The notes: generated from the letters alone by a model not told the origin. A DNA stretch of 13,312 bases from DASQDT01 sp036380435 (GCA_036380435.1 DASVES010000453.1:1-13312); one strand, 5' to 3'; shown: positions 1-7,420, numbered from the stretch's first letter. Program-made: numbers and translations.

Positions 1-1
1 A

Positions 2-1918
2 GCTGGAGTAGCCGGTGCCGAAGTCGTCGATGGCGAGACCGACGCCGAGCACGCGCAGGCGGGCGAGGACGGCGGCGGTCGCCTCGGCGTTTTCCATCAC
101 CACGCTCTCCGTGATCTCCAGCTTGAGCGAGCGCGGGTCAAGCCCGGTCTCGCGTAGCACGTCCTGCACCCGCTCGGCGATGTCGGCCTGCGCCAGTTGC
201 TTGCCCGAAAGGTTCACGCTCATCGTCAGCCCGCGGTTGGCGGGCGAGATGGCCTGCCACGCGCGCAACTGTCGGCACGCCTCCTCCAGCATCCAGAGGC
301 CGAGGGGCACGATCAACCCGGTCTCCTCGGCGAGCGGGATGAACTCGGACGGCGAGACCATCCCCCGGTCAGGGTGCTCCCAACGGACGAGCGCCTCGAA
401 CCCTTCAAGCCCGCCCGTCCGCAGCGACATGATCGGCTGGTAGTAGGCGCGTAACTCCCCGCGTTCAAGGGCCCGCCGCAAGTCGTTCTCCAGCCGGAGC
501 ATGGTCACAGCCCGCGTGTGCATCGTGCGGTCGAAGACCTGGTGCCGCGCCTTGCCCCCGTCCTTCGCACGGTACATGGCCGTGTCCGCGTCCCGCAGCA
601 CGTCCTCGGGGTTGCCGTAGCCGGTGCAACTGAGGGCGATGCCGACGCTGGCCGTCGTGAACGCCTCGTGGCCGTGGAGGCTGATCGGAGTGTGTAGCTC
701 AAGCTGGATTTTCTCGGCCACCCGGACGGCCATCTCGGGGCCGCCGGTGCCGTCGAGCAGGACGGCGAACTCGTCGCCGCCGAAGCGCGCGACGGTGTCC
801 ACCCGGCGGGTGCATGACTGGAGCCGGCGCGCGATTCCGACGAGCAGTTCGTCGCCGTAGGTGTGGCCGAGCGAGTCGTTGATGTTCTTGAAGCGGTCGA
901 GGTCGAGGAAGAGCACGGCGAACGAGTAGCGGGCGTCCCTCTTGGCGCGCTCGACGGCGAGTCGCAGGTGGTCTGTGAACAACAGGCGGTTGGGCAGCCC
1001 GGTTAGGGCGTCGTGGAAGGCGGCGTGGCGGAAGTGCTCCTTGCTCTCCCGCAGCTCGTCCTGGGCGCTCTCCAGTTTGGCGATGTAGTGGTTGAGCTCC
1101 TCGACGTGGCGCTCGGCCTGCTCGGCCCGCTCGCGCTCCGACTCCGCCCGCTGCCGCTCGGCCTCGGCCCTCTCGCGCTCGGCCCGCTCGGCCTGAGCGG
1201 CCGTCGAGCGCACGTCCTCCGAATACTTCCGGTAGGAGATGTAGACGATGGCGATGACGGGGAGGGGGAAGATGAGCGAGTAGAAGCTGACGGCCTGCGT
1301 GAGCTTCGCCAGGACGCCCGCGAGTAGCCCCCCGACGAAATAGGTCACAGAAGCCCAGAGATAATGTTTCGCCCACACGCGCCAAAGGGGCAGGCTCTCT
1401 TTCAGCGCGAGATAGGCCGCGCCGAGGCCGGTGTGCGCGGCGTACTGCGCAAGGGCGAGCAGGCAGGCGAAGCTGACGGCGGTCGAGAGCGGCAGGCGTG
1501 GGAAGTCCGTCACCTGCCCGAAGGCGAGGCGGGCCAGTGTGCCCGAGATGAAGGTCGCGCAGACCAGCGCGCCCGAGTTGCACAGGACGGTGAGCGGCCG
1601 ACTGCTCAGACGCATCCCGGCGCAGACTCCTTCGACCGCCGCCAGCGCGACCGCCGCCTCAGTCCCGTAGAGGAGGAGCGTCAGGAAGATGAACGTGTCC
1701 GAGACCGTGACGGTCGCGTTGACGCGGGGGAGTGGCACCGAGACCCGCGAGCTGATCGCCACCGTAATCAGGAACAGGAGCAGGAAACCGAAGTCCAGGC
1801 GGGCCACGGGTAGGTTGAGCGCCGAGTGGAGGAAGATCGCCGCCCCCGCCGCGACGACGAGTCGCCGGTACGGGTCGGTCAGGCGCTGCCAGCGCGTCGG
1901 GTTCGTGGCGGCACTCAA
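2..1918 (-). CDS. Membrane-anchored GGDEF-EAL cyclic-di-GMP protein (3' end cut by window edge)
   Basis: This is probably a bifunctional cyclic-di-GMP enzyme, with GGDEF domains making and EAL domains cleaving the messenger. The frame is open for 639 codons and leaves the window inside the EAL domain. About seven hydrophobic segments lie in residues 19-232. A charged Ala/Glu/Arg-rich coiled coil follows (about 233-290), then GGDEF (about 297-460) and EAL (from about 480). GGDEF is intact at 380-384, with an RxxD inhibitory site at 371-374 spaced as expected. EAL residues seen are E508-A-L510, N569, E601/E604 and D631-D632; later catalytic residues lie outside. Both active sites look intact, so it could have either activity. 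I chose TTG at 1918-1916 because no ATG or GTG lies nearby in frame; it has no clear Shine-Dalgarno sequence. It starts 13 bp after the acetyltransferase stop, so the two are probably cotranscribed. The membrane region is not a sensor family I can name. Confidence 0.9.
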   Translation of the reverse strand, partial: MSAATNPTRWQRLTDPYRRLVVAAGAAIFLHSALNLPVARLDFGFLLLFLITVAISSRVSVPLPRVNATVTVSDTFIFLTLLLYGTEAAVALAAVEGVCAGMRLSSRPLTVLCNSGALVCATFISGTLARLAFGQVTDFPRLPLSTAVSFACLLALAQYAAHTGLGAAYLALKESLPLWRVWAKHYLWASVTYFVGGLLAGVLAKLTQAVSFYSLIFPLPVIAIVYISYRKYSEDVRSTAAQAERAERERAEAERQRAESERERAEQAERHVEELNHYIAKLESAQDELRESKEHFRHAAFHDALTGLPNRLLFTDHLRLAVERAKRDARYSFAVLFLDLDRFKNINDSLGHTYGDELLVGIARRLQSCTRRVDTVARFGGDEFAVLLDGTGGPEMAVRVAEKIQLELHTPISLHGHEAFTTASVGIALSCTGYGNPEDVLRDADTAMYRAKDGGKARHQVFDRTMHTRAVTMLRLENDLRRALERGELRAYYQPIMSLRTGGLEGFEALVRWEHPDRGMVSPSEFIPLAEETGLIVPLGLWMLEEACRQLRAWQAISPANRGLTMSVNLSGKQLAQADIAERVQDVLRETGLDPRSLKLEITESVVMENAEATAAVLARLRVLGVGLAIDDFGTGYSS

Positions 1919-1931
1919 GAGATTCGTTGGA

Positions 1932-2774
1932 CTAAAAGTAGAGGATGTTGTAACGACTGGAAGGGGCGTAACCGGTGCTGAGGTAGAAATCCCGTGCGCG
2001 TTCGTTCTCCTCGTCCACGAACAGGCAGACCGAAGTGACGCGGGTCAAAAGCCGCCGGCCCATCTGGGCCAGGCAGCGGCGCCCGTACCCCTTCCCGCGC
2101 TCCCGCGGGCTGACGTACACGCCCTCGAGGTAGGCGACCTCCGGCGTCTGCGCAATCACGTCGGCCTTGTAGACAATGCGCCCGCCCTCTGACCAGACCC
2201 ATGTCCTGCCCCGCTCTATGCGCCGCAGGCAGCGGAGGCGGAAGCTCTCCGGCTCCGTGCGCAACGGGTCGTCGCCGGTTTCTTCAAGCACCATCTCGGC
2301 GTGGAGCGCCGCCACCTGTTGAAGCTCTTCCGACAAGGCCGGGCGCAGATCGGGCGCCTGCTCACACCCCTCGAAGGGGCGGCGCTGCTCAAGGATGGTG
2401 ACCTCGCGCAACTTCCGGGGCGCGGCCCCTCCGGGCGCGTAGTAGCCCCAGAAGCTCCGCACCTGTCCGCTCTCGCCCATCAGCAGGTGCGACTCAGGCG
2501 ACCTCCGGGCGAGGGCGGCGAACAGTTCCGTCGCGGCCTCTGAGCGCGAGTCGAAAGACATTCCGTGCCCGACGAGGGCGACGCCTTCGAGCGCGCCCTG
2601 TCGGTTCCGACAGCCGAAGAACCGGCCCCGGTTCCGGGGACTCACCACGCCGTTGTCGCGGATGAAGCCGGACATGATGACGTTGTCCACCGGCCGCTCC
2701 GAGAGGAACGAGAGCGCCTCGGGGCCGTCACTCTGTGCGAGTGGGCTGACTCTCATCTGCTGCGTCTGGTGCAC
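1932..2774 (-). CDS. GNAT-family N-acetyltransferase
   Basis: This is a predicted cytoplasmic acetyl-CoA-dependent acetyltransferase of 280 residues; the substrate is unknown. The C-terminal third carries the GNAT fold. Motif A is at about 216-235 with R224-x-x-G227-x-G229, which binds the CoA pyrophosphate, and a following FVDEENERARDFY segment (252-264) matches the motif B region. The N-terminal ~140 residues form a second domain resembling the one before some actinobacterial and acidobacterial GNATs (DUF4081-like, from memory). I prefer the GTG start at 2774, since GAAGG lies 7 bases upstream of it. An in-frame ATG at 2756 is the alternative, with a poorer ribosome site. The gene lies 126 bp downstream of the protease and 13 bp upstream of the GGDEF-EAL gene. 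The fold is secure; the specific role is not. Confidence 0.88.
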   Translation of the reverse strand: MHQTQQMRVSPLAQSDGPEALSFLSERPVDNVIMSGFIRDNGVVSPRNRGRFFGCRNRQGALEGVALVGHGMSFDSRSEAATELFAALARRSPESHLLMGESGQVRSFWGYYAPGGAAPRKLREVTILEQRRPFEGCEQAPDLRPALSEELQQVAALHAEMVLEETGDDPLRTEPESFRLRCLRRIERGRTWVWSEGGRIVYKADVIAQTPEVAYLEGVYVSPRERGKGYGRRCLAQMGRRLLTRVTSVCLFVDEENERARDFYLSTGYAPSSRYNILYF

Positions 2775-2854
2775 GGTTTGACCTTCAGTGTTTACGTCGG
2801 CGTGGCCCCTGCTTCAACAGAAGGGCCGGCCGCGTTACCGTTACAGTTGTCGCG

Positions 2855-2899
2855 CCGACAATTTGCGGCTTCGCGTGTGGCGGGCCGCAAGCGTGTCGG
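2855..2899 (-). terminator. Hairpin just after the protease stop codon (possible terminator or 3' stabiliser)
   Basis: An inverted repeat starts 2 bases past the protease TAA. The outer arms are CCGACA (2855-2860) and TGTCGG (2894-2899). The inner arms are TTGCGGC (2863-2869) and GCCGCAA (2884-2890) around a 14-base loop. This gives 13 base pairs with a small internal loop. No T-run follows on the minus strand, so a classical intrinsic terminator is doubtful. A Rho-dependent end or an mRNA-protecting stem fits as well. Confidence 0.45.
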
Positions 2900-2900
2900 T

Positions 2901-4853
2901 TTAGAACGCGGCGCCGTCCTCGTACACCACGGGCATCGCGCCCGTGCCGTCGCCGTTCGACATGACGTAAGACGACCACGCGGCCGCGTCTCCATCGACA
3001 CGGTTGTCGCCCATGAGGATGCCGTCGCCCATGAGGATGCCGTCGCCGAAGGCGATGCCGTCGCCGAAAGCTATTCCATCGCCGAAAGCTATCCCATCCC
3101 CGAACGCGATGCCGTCGCCGAAGGCGATGCCCGTCCCGATGGGCATCCCGTTGCTCGTCATGATGAGATCGCCGAAGGCGATGCCGTCGCCGAAGGCGAT
3201 GCCATCACCGAAGGCGATGCCGAGGCCGTAGGCGCGCTGGTACTGCGTGATGAGGTTCGTGCCGGTCGCGTAACTGCGGTTCTGGAGAATGCCCTGAGCC
3301 CAGGGGAAGGTGTAGCCGTCGATGGTAGAGAAGGGCATGGGCGGCGCGGAGGTCACGAGGAGCGGCGCGCCGGGCGGGGTCAGGATCGACAGGTCGGTGC
3401 GGACGGCTTTGGCGACCCGCATCGCGCCCTCGACGTTGAGCTGCCCGGCCCCCTGTTCGAGCATGTTGGAGCCCGCGAGCGGCTGCGCCGTGTACTGGAG
3501 AATCATTTTCACCATGTTCGGCGTGAGCCGGGGGTTGGCCTGGAGCAGCACCGAGACGGCGCCCGCGACGAGCGGCGTCGCCATCGACGTGCCGCTCAGA
3601 GCCATCATCTTGTGGCTGTCGCCGCTCCCCGGCGTGCAACCCAGACCGGGGTGCTGCCGCACGATGTTGTTGAGCCGGGCCTGGGCCGCGATCACCTTGT
3701 TGCCGGGGGCGACGAGGTCGGGCTTGATGACGTGGTCGTACTGCTTCACCCCGCCCACCACACTGTAACTGCGCGTCGGCCCGCGCGAGCTGAAGGTGGT
3801 GAGGCCGTCGTCGGCGCGCGACTGCGTGCCGAAGGTGTTTGAAGCGCCGACCGTGATGGCCGACGGCTCGTTGCCCGGCGCGTGGATGCGGCCGTAGATT
3901 TTGCGCCCCGCCGCGTCCGCCCCGTCATTGCCGGCAGCCGCGACGACCACGATCCCGGCAGCGACGAGCCTGCTCACGGCCAGGCAGAGCGGGTCTACCT
4001 TGTAAGAGTCCACGGCCGGGGCGCCGAGGCTGATGTTGACCACGCGAATCCGGTACTTCTGGTGATTCTTTTCGCCGAGCGGCTTAGTGGGATCGACCGG
4101 CGCGAGAATCCACTGGAGGGCGCGCAGCACGTTCGAGGTCAGTCCGACTCCCTGCGCGTTGAGCACGCGGAGGCTGATGATTTCCGCTTCGGGGGCCGGG
4201 CTGACGTAGGCCCCGTTCGCGACGTGGTCGGTGCCGGCGGCCAGCGAAGCGACGTGAGTGCCGTGCCCGTAGGGGTCGTCCGTGCGGTTCTCGCCGGTGA
4301 AGTCTTTCAGGAGTTCGATGCGGCTGCCGATGCCGTGGTGCTCCTTGTCCACGCCCGAGTCGAGCACGGCGATGTTCATGTCCTTGCCCTTGAAGCCGCT
4401 GTTGCCCGACTGCCGCCGCATCTCCGCGGCGCCCGTCGCCTGCTCGATGAAGCCCAGCCTCTCCACTTCACGGTCTGGGCAGACGACTTCCACCTCATCG
4501 AAAGATGCCAGCTCTTCGACCATGCCGGCGGGTAGGCTCACCGCCAGCGAGTCGAAGCTGTCGAAGCTGCCCTTCAGCCGCACGCCGGCGCGTTTGAGGA
4601 GTGCGTTGAGCGGGCCGCTCGGCTTACCGCTGAGCTGTAGCACGACTTCAACTGACTGCTCGTCGGACTGTGCGGCCGTCAGACGCTCGCGCAGGTCGGG
4701 CGAAACTTTGACTTTCGTTGCGCCGCGCGTTTCCTGCTTCAAAGGCTTGTCGGCGGCGTCGGCCGGCCCCCACACGAAACCGCTGGGGCAGAGCGTCAGT
4801 AGCAGGGCGGCCACGGCAATGAAGGAGATGGTCGTTGTTCTACGAGGTTTCAT
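2901..4853 (-). CDS. Secreted subtilisin-like serine protease (S8) with hexapeptide-repeat tail
   Basis: This is a predicted exported peptidase of 650 residues. A signal peptide covers about 1-34 (basic MKPRR, then a hydrophobic stretch, then Ala-rich ADAADKP). An inhibitor-I9-like propeptide lies at about 65-132. The S8 catalytic domain spans about 155-485 with D165 (VLDSG), H197 (GHGTH), oxyanion N309 (AAGND) and nucleophile S423 (GTSMA), all intact. The C-terminal region is unusual: ten hexapeptides, GIAFGD x3 at 545-562, GIAFGD x5 at 575-604 and GILMGD x2 at 605-616, then an acidic tail. The start at 4853 is chosen because it begins the signal peptide and has GAGG five bases upstream. A 30-codon-longer frame from 4943 would bury the signal peptide. 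The substrate is unknown. The tail could bind calcium, anchor to the surface or be removed on maturation; none of this can be read from sequence. Confidence 0.95.
   Translation of the reverse strand: MKPRRTTTISFIAVAALLLTLCPSGFVWGPADAADKPLKQETRGATKVKVSPDLRERLTAAQSDEQSVEVVLQLSGKPSGPLNALLKRAGVRLKGSFDSFDSLAVSLPAGMVEELASFDEVEVVCPDREVERLGFIEQATGAAEMRRQSGNSGFKGKDMNIAVLDSGVDKEHHGIGSRIELLKDFTGENRTDDPYGHGTHVASLAAGTDHVANGAYVSPAPEAEIISLRVLNAQGVGLTSNVLRALQWILAPVDPTKPLGEKNHQKYRIRVVNISLGAPAVDSYKVDPLCLAVSRLVAAGIVVVAAAGNDGADAAGRKIYGRIHAPGNEPSAITVGASNTFGTQSRADDGLTTFSSRGPTRSYSVVGGVKQYDHVIKPDLVAPGNKVIAAQARLNNIVRQHPGLGCTPGSGDSHKMMALSGTSMATPLVAGAVSVLLQANPRLTPNMVKMILQYTAQPLAGSNMLEQGAGQLNVEGAMRVAKAVRTDLSILTPPGAPLLVTSAPPMPFSTIDGYTFPWAQGILQNRSYATGTNLITQYQRAYGLGIAFGDGIAFGDGIAFGDLIMTSNGMPIGTGIAFGDGIAFGDGIAFGDGIAFGDGIAFGDGILMGDGILMGDNRVDGDAAAWSSYVMSNGDGTGAMPVVYEDGAAF
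3006..3221 (-). repeat. Coding tandem repeat: ten 18-bp units for GIAFGD / GILMGD
   Basis: This lies inside the S8 protease gene. Three units (3168-3221) and seven units (3006-3131) are separated by a 12-residue insert. Copies differ at silent positions. Two adjacent middle copies use ATA GCT where others use ATC GCC, which marks a recent local duplication. The protein motif is kept almost unchanged in eight units, and the last two shift to ILM in place of IAF. Confidence 0.92.
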
Positions 4854-4891
4854 TTCGGCCTCATCTGGATTGACATGTTTCCGCGGCGGGA

Positions 4892-4905
4892 TATCCGTGC
4901 GGATA
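4892..4905. promoter_or_regulatory. Inverted repeat upstream of the protease gene
   Basis: TATCCG and CGGATA form perfect 6-bp arms around TG, 39 bp upstream of the protease start codon. The size and place suit an operator or a small leader hairpin. No convincing -35/-10 pair could be placed around it, so the role is open. A second imperfect dyad (CTTCG-G-TGC at 4921-4929 with GCACGAAG at 4945-4952) lies just beyond. Confidence 0.3.
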
Positions 4906-5019
4906 AAAGGATATTGGCAACTTCGGTGCCGCATTGTTTCCACAGCACGAAGCGCGTAGTCGTGGGAAAATTTGAGGGAAGGCGGTGTCGCGACGAACGA
5001 GAAATGCTCAAACGGAAAT

Positions 5020-5050
5020 GTCAGAGTGACGTGGGACGGTCAGACTGACC
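5020..5050. promoter_or_regulatory. Pair of GTCA-N3-TGAC dyads between exonuclease and protease genes
   Basis: Two 11-mers, GTCAGAGTGAC (5020-5030) and GTCAGACTGAC (5039-5049), differ by one base, and each is a dyad. Their centres are 19 bp apart, close to two helical turns. The second extends to a 13-base dyad, GGTCAGACTGACC (5038-5050). They lie 167 bp upstream of the protease start and 30 bp past the exonuclease stop. This looks like a tandem operator for a dimeric regulator, but no factor is identified. Confidence 0.35.
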
Positions 5051-5080
5051 ACCCGAGGAACCATACGCGCGCCGACGCCA

Positions 5081-5923
5081 TCAGTTGACGGTCGCCGCCC
5101 GGTCGCTGCGGCGGGTCTTGAGTTTGAAGTTGCGCGCGGCGGAGATGTCGCGCACGCCGTGGCTGCCGAGGAGGGCGAGGAGGTGGAGAAAGATTTCGGC
5201 GGTGGCGCGGGCGTCGGCGGCGGCGCGGTGATGGTTGGGGAGGGGGACGGCGAAATATTTGGCGAGAGCGTGCAGGCGGTAGAAGCCGAGTTCGGGGAAG
5301 AGCCGGCGCGCGAGCGAGACGGTGCAGAGATAGGCGTTGAACATGCGCCGCCCCGGATAGACGAGCGTGACCTCGTGGTTGATAAAACGCACGTCGAAGT
5401 GCGCGTCGTGCGCGACGAGCACGGCCGTGTCGGCGAAGCGGAGCCAGTCGGGGGCGACCTCGTCGAAGGTGGGCGAGTCTCTGACCATCGCGTCGGTGAT
5501 GCCGGTCAGACGGCTAATGAAGGGCGGGATGGTCGTGCCGGGGTTGAGCAGCGTCTGGAACTCGCCGACGATGCGGCCGGATTGGATGCGACACGCGCCG
5601 AGTTCGAGGAGACGGCCGGGCGGCATCTTCGGGCCGGTGGTCTCCACGTCGAAGACGACGTAATCGGTCTCGCCAAGGCGTCGGCGCTCGTCGTCCTCGC
5701 CGGCGAACTCGATCTCGGCCGAGCCGTCGGCGACCTTCAGACGCCAGTCGTCCTTGATGAGTTCGGAGACGAGTGCCACGGCCGTCTCCGGCTCAAGGCC
5801 CGGCAGTTGGAAGACGTGCTCGGCGAGATGGACGGCCGTGGCGCGCCCGCCGTTCGTCCGCAGGAGTTGAATCGCATCTTGAATGAGCGCAGAATCGGGA
5901 ACCAGATTGCTGAAGGGCTGCAT
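5081..5923 (-). CDS. DEDDh 3'-5' exonuclease (DnaQ / Pol III epsilon-like)
   Basis: This is a predicted Mg-dependent 3'-5' exonuclease of 280 residues in the DnaQ superfamily. Exo I is FDVETTG with D92 and E94. Exo II is AHDAHFDVRF with D177. Exo III is HHRAAADA with H232 and D237, the H-x4-D spacing of the DEDDh class. Residues 1-85 are an extra domain, perhaps a small helical or winged-helix module, not found in plain epsilon subunits. Related proteins fused to a C-terminal GIY-YIG nuclease exist; this one ends soon after the exonuclease domain. The start at 5923 is the best methionine: it follows a TGCTACAAT box and leaves the N-terminal domain whole. A longer open frame to 6076 runs backward into pyrE and reads like shadow sequence. 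It could be a proofreading or repair nuclease; a replicative role is not shown. Confidence 0.9.
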   Translation of the reverse strand: MQPFSNLVPDSALIQDAIQLLRTNGGRATAVHLAEHVFQLPGLEPETAVALVSELIKDDWRLKVADGSAEIEFAGEDDERRRLGETDYVVFDVETTGPKMPPGRLLELGACRIQSGRIVGEFQTLLNPGTTIPPFISRLTGITDAMVRDSPTFDEVAPDWLRFADTAVLVAHDAHFDVRFINHEVTLVYPGRRMFNAYLCTVSLARRLFPELGFYRLHALAKYFAVPLPNHHRAAADARATAEIFLHLLALLGSHGVRDISAARNFKLKTRRSDRAATVN

Positions 5924-5931
5924 CGGGGCGG

Positions 5932-5940
5932 ATTGTAGCA
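5932..5940 (-). promoter_or_regulatory. Extended -10 promoter for the exonuclease gene
   Basis: On the minus strand the sequence reads TGCTACAAT, an extended -10 (TGn plus TACAAT, 5 of 6 to TATAAT). The best -35 at 17-bp spacing is only TTCTCG (5960-5955). Eight bases separate the box from the exonuclease ATG, so transcription would start within about two bases of the start codon, giving a nearly leaderless mRNA. This agrees with the absence of a Shine-Dalgarno sequence there. Confidence 0.45.
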
Positions 5941-5984
5941 CGCCGACTTTAGTTCGAGAATAAGCATCGGGGAGGACGGCCGCT

Positions 5985-6569
5985 ATGTTGGGCGCGGGCG
6001 ATGTTCTGGAAAGTTTCCGCCGCACGGGCGCGCTGCTCGAAGGCCACTTCGTGTTGACGAGCGGGCTGCACAGCACCGTCTACCTGCAATGCGCGCTCGT
6101 CCTCCAGCACCCGCCCGAGGCCGAACGGTTCGGCCGCGCCATCGCCGAGCACTTCCGCAATCAGCGCGTCGAGACGGTCGTCGCGCCGGCCATCGGCGGC
6201 ATCGTCATCGGGTGGGAGGTGGCGCGCGCCCTCAATGTGCGCTCGTTGTGGACGGAGCGCGTGGAAGGGAAGATGTCGCTCCGGCGTGGCTTCCACGTGC
6301 GCGCAGGTGAGAGCGTCGTCGTGGTGGAGGACGTGGTCACGACCGGCGGCTCGACGCGCGAGACCGTTGACGCGCTGCGCGAGGCCGGCGCGCGCGTCGT
6401 CGGCGCGGCCTCCATCATCGACCGCTCGGGTGGGCGGGCCGACGTGGGCGTCCCGCGCGTGGCGCTCGTCACCCTCGAAGTCCCGGCCGTGGCCCCTGCC
6501 GTCTGCACCCAATGCGCTCAGGGCATCCCGGCCGTCAAACCCGGAAGCCGGAAGACAAGTGAGCAGTGA
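5985..6569 (+). CDS. pyrE: Orotate phosphoribosyltransferase
   Basis: It transfers phosphoribose from PRPP to orotate, forming OMP, the fifth step of de novo pyrimidine synthesis in the cytoplasm. The protein has 194 residues. The PRPP-binding motif is VVVVEDVVTTGGST at about 111-124. The flexible catalytic loop TERVEGKMSLRRGF is at about 90-103. The C-terminal QCAQGIPAVKPGSR matches the branch of this family that ends in a CxxC-like, KPGSR tail. GGAGGA lies 8 bases before the ATG and supports the start. The gene opens the plus-strand cluster, diverging from the exonuclease gene 61 bp away. The last residues, after KPGSR, come partly from codons inside the heptamer repeat that follows; the TGA itself is inside the second heptamer. 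No clear promoter for it was found. Confidence 0.95.
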   Translation: MLGAGDVLESFRRTGALLEGHFVLTSGLHSTVYLQCALVLQHPPEAERFGRAIAEHFRNQRVETVVAPAIGGIVIGWEVARALNVRSLWTERVEGKMSLRRGFHVRAGESVVVVEDVVTTGGSTRETVDALREAGARVVGAASIIDRSGGRADVGVPRVALVTLEVPAVAPAVCTQCAQGIPAVKPGSRKTSEQ

Positions 6570-6666
6570 GCAGTAAGCAGTGAACAGTAAAAGACAGACT
6601 CACGATTCGGTGCTACATCTAATTAATCTGCTCACTGCTTACTGCTCACTGCTCACTGCTTACTGC
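6558..6666. repeat. Heptamer inverted-repeat element A (pyrE-truA)
   Basis: The left side holds four heptamers, AGTGAGC, AGTGAGC, AGTAAGC, AGTGAAC (6558-6585), and a decayed fifth (6586-6592). The right side holds five in reverse complement (GCTCACT or GCTTACT, 6630-6664) plus GC. Arms 6558-6585 and 6630-6657 pair at 27 of 28 positions around a 44-base loop. The left arm contains the pyrE stop codon, and the right side ends 4 bases before the truA ATG. Confidence 0.95.
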
Positions 6667-6670
6667 CCTT

Positions 6671-7420
6671 ATGATACATCGCCTGACGATTCAGTACGAC
6701 GGCACTGAGTTTCACGGTTGGCAGATGCAGGATGGGCCGCGGACGGTGCAGGGCGAGCTGACGCGCGTGTTGTCTCTCATCGAGGGGCGGGAGCTGACGG
6801 TGCACGGCGCGGGACGGACGGACGCGGGTGTTCACGCCGAGGCGCAGGTGGCGAGTGTCGATTTGAATCGCGAGATGACACCTGAGCGGCTTCGCACCGC
6901 GATTAACGCGAACCTCGCGCGCGACGTGCGGGTGATTGACGTGCGGACGGCCCCCGACGACTTTCACGCGCGCTTCTCGGCCCGCGGCAAAACCTATTGC
7001 TACCGCGTCTTCAACGAACAATTCACGTCGCCCTTCTGGTCGCGGTACGCGCACGCCGAGTCGCGCCCGCTCGACCTCGCAGGGATGCGCGCCGCCGCGT
7101 CGCTCTTCATCGGCGAACACGACTGGACGGCCTTCTCGGCGGCGCAGGCCGATGTCAGCTCGCGCGTGCGAACCGTCAGGCGTTTGGAAATCACGGAGAG
7201 GCAAAGTCGGCGCGGACGCGGGCGCATGTTGGAAATTTGGATCGGCGCCGACGGCTTCCTCCGCTACATGGTGCGCTCCATCGCCGGCGCGTTGCTGGCC
7301 GCCGGGCGCGGCGAGATGGAGGGGCAGATAATCGCGCGCGCCATCGAGACGGGGGAGCGTGCGCTGGCCGCCCCAACGGCGCCCGCCAACGGGCTGACGC
7401 TCGTCGAAGTTCACTACTGA
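6671..7420 (+). CDS. truA: tRNA pseudouridine(38-40) synthase
   Basis: It isomerises uridines 38, 39 and 40 in the anticodon stem of many tRNAs to pseudouridine. The protein has 249 residues, normal for the family. The N-terminus LTIQYDGTEFHGWQ is typical. The catalytic aspartate is D51 in GAGRTDAGVHA. RFSARGKTYCYRVFN (about 91-105) and HDWTAFS (about 130-136) are further family landmarks, and the C-terminal LTLVEVHY is complete. The ATG at 6671 is fixed by the conserved N-terminus, yet no Shine-Dalgarno sequence precedes it: the bases upstream are the right arm of repeat element A and CCTT. Translation may rely on coupling, on an unstructured start or on another mechanism. It is followed by uppS after 97 bp. 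Confidence 0.95.
   Translation: MIHRLTIQYDGTEFHGWQMQDGPRTVQGELTRVLSLIEGRELTVHGAGRTDAGVHAEAQVASVDLNREMTPERLRTAINANLARDVRVIDVRTAPDDFHARFSARGKTYCYRVFNEQFTSPFWSRYAHAESRPLDLAGMRAAASLFIGEHDWTAFSAAQADVSSRVRTVRRLEITERQSRRGRGRMLEIWIGADGFLRYMVRSIAGALLAAGRGEMEGQIIARAIETGERALAAPTAPANGLTLVEVHY

Noticed and set aside
3004..3231. Plus-strand frame with Pro-Ser-Pro-Lys-Ala repeats (75 residues)
   Set aside because: It is the antisense reading of the GIAFGD repeat inside the protease gene, with no ribosome site or independent support.
2565..3842. Plus-strand open frame of 425 codons opposite the protease and acetyltransferase
   Set aside because: His/Arg/Val/Asp-rich shadow with repeats mirrored from the hexapeptide region and no recognised domain.
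5933..5963. Promoter for pyrE (TTGTAG with GAATAA)
   Set aside because: Only weak matches and a spacing of 19 bp; not enough to list as a feature.
5924..6076. Upstream extension of the exonuclease to 6076
   Set aside because: The extra 51 codons run antisense through the pyrE N-terminus and its ribosome site, and show no conserved features.
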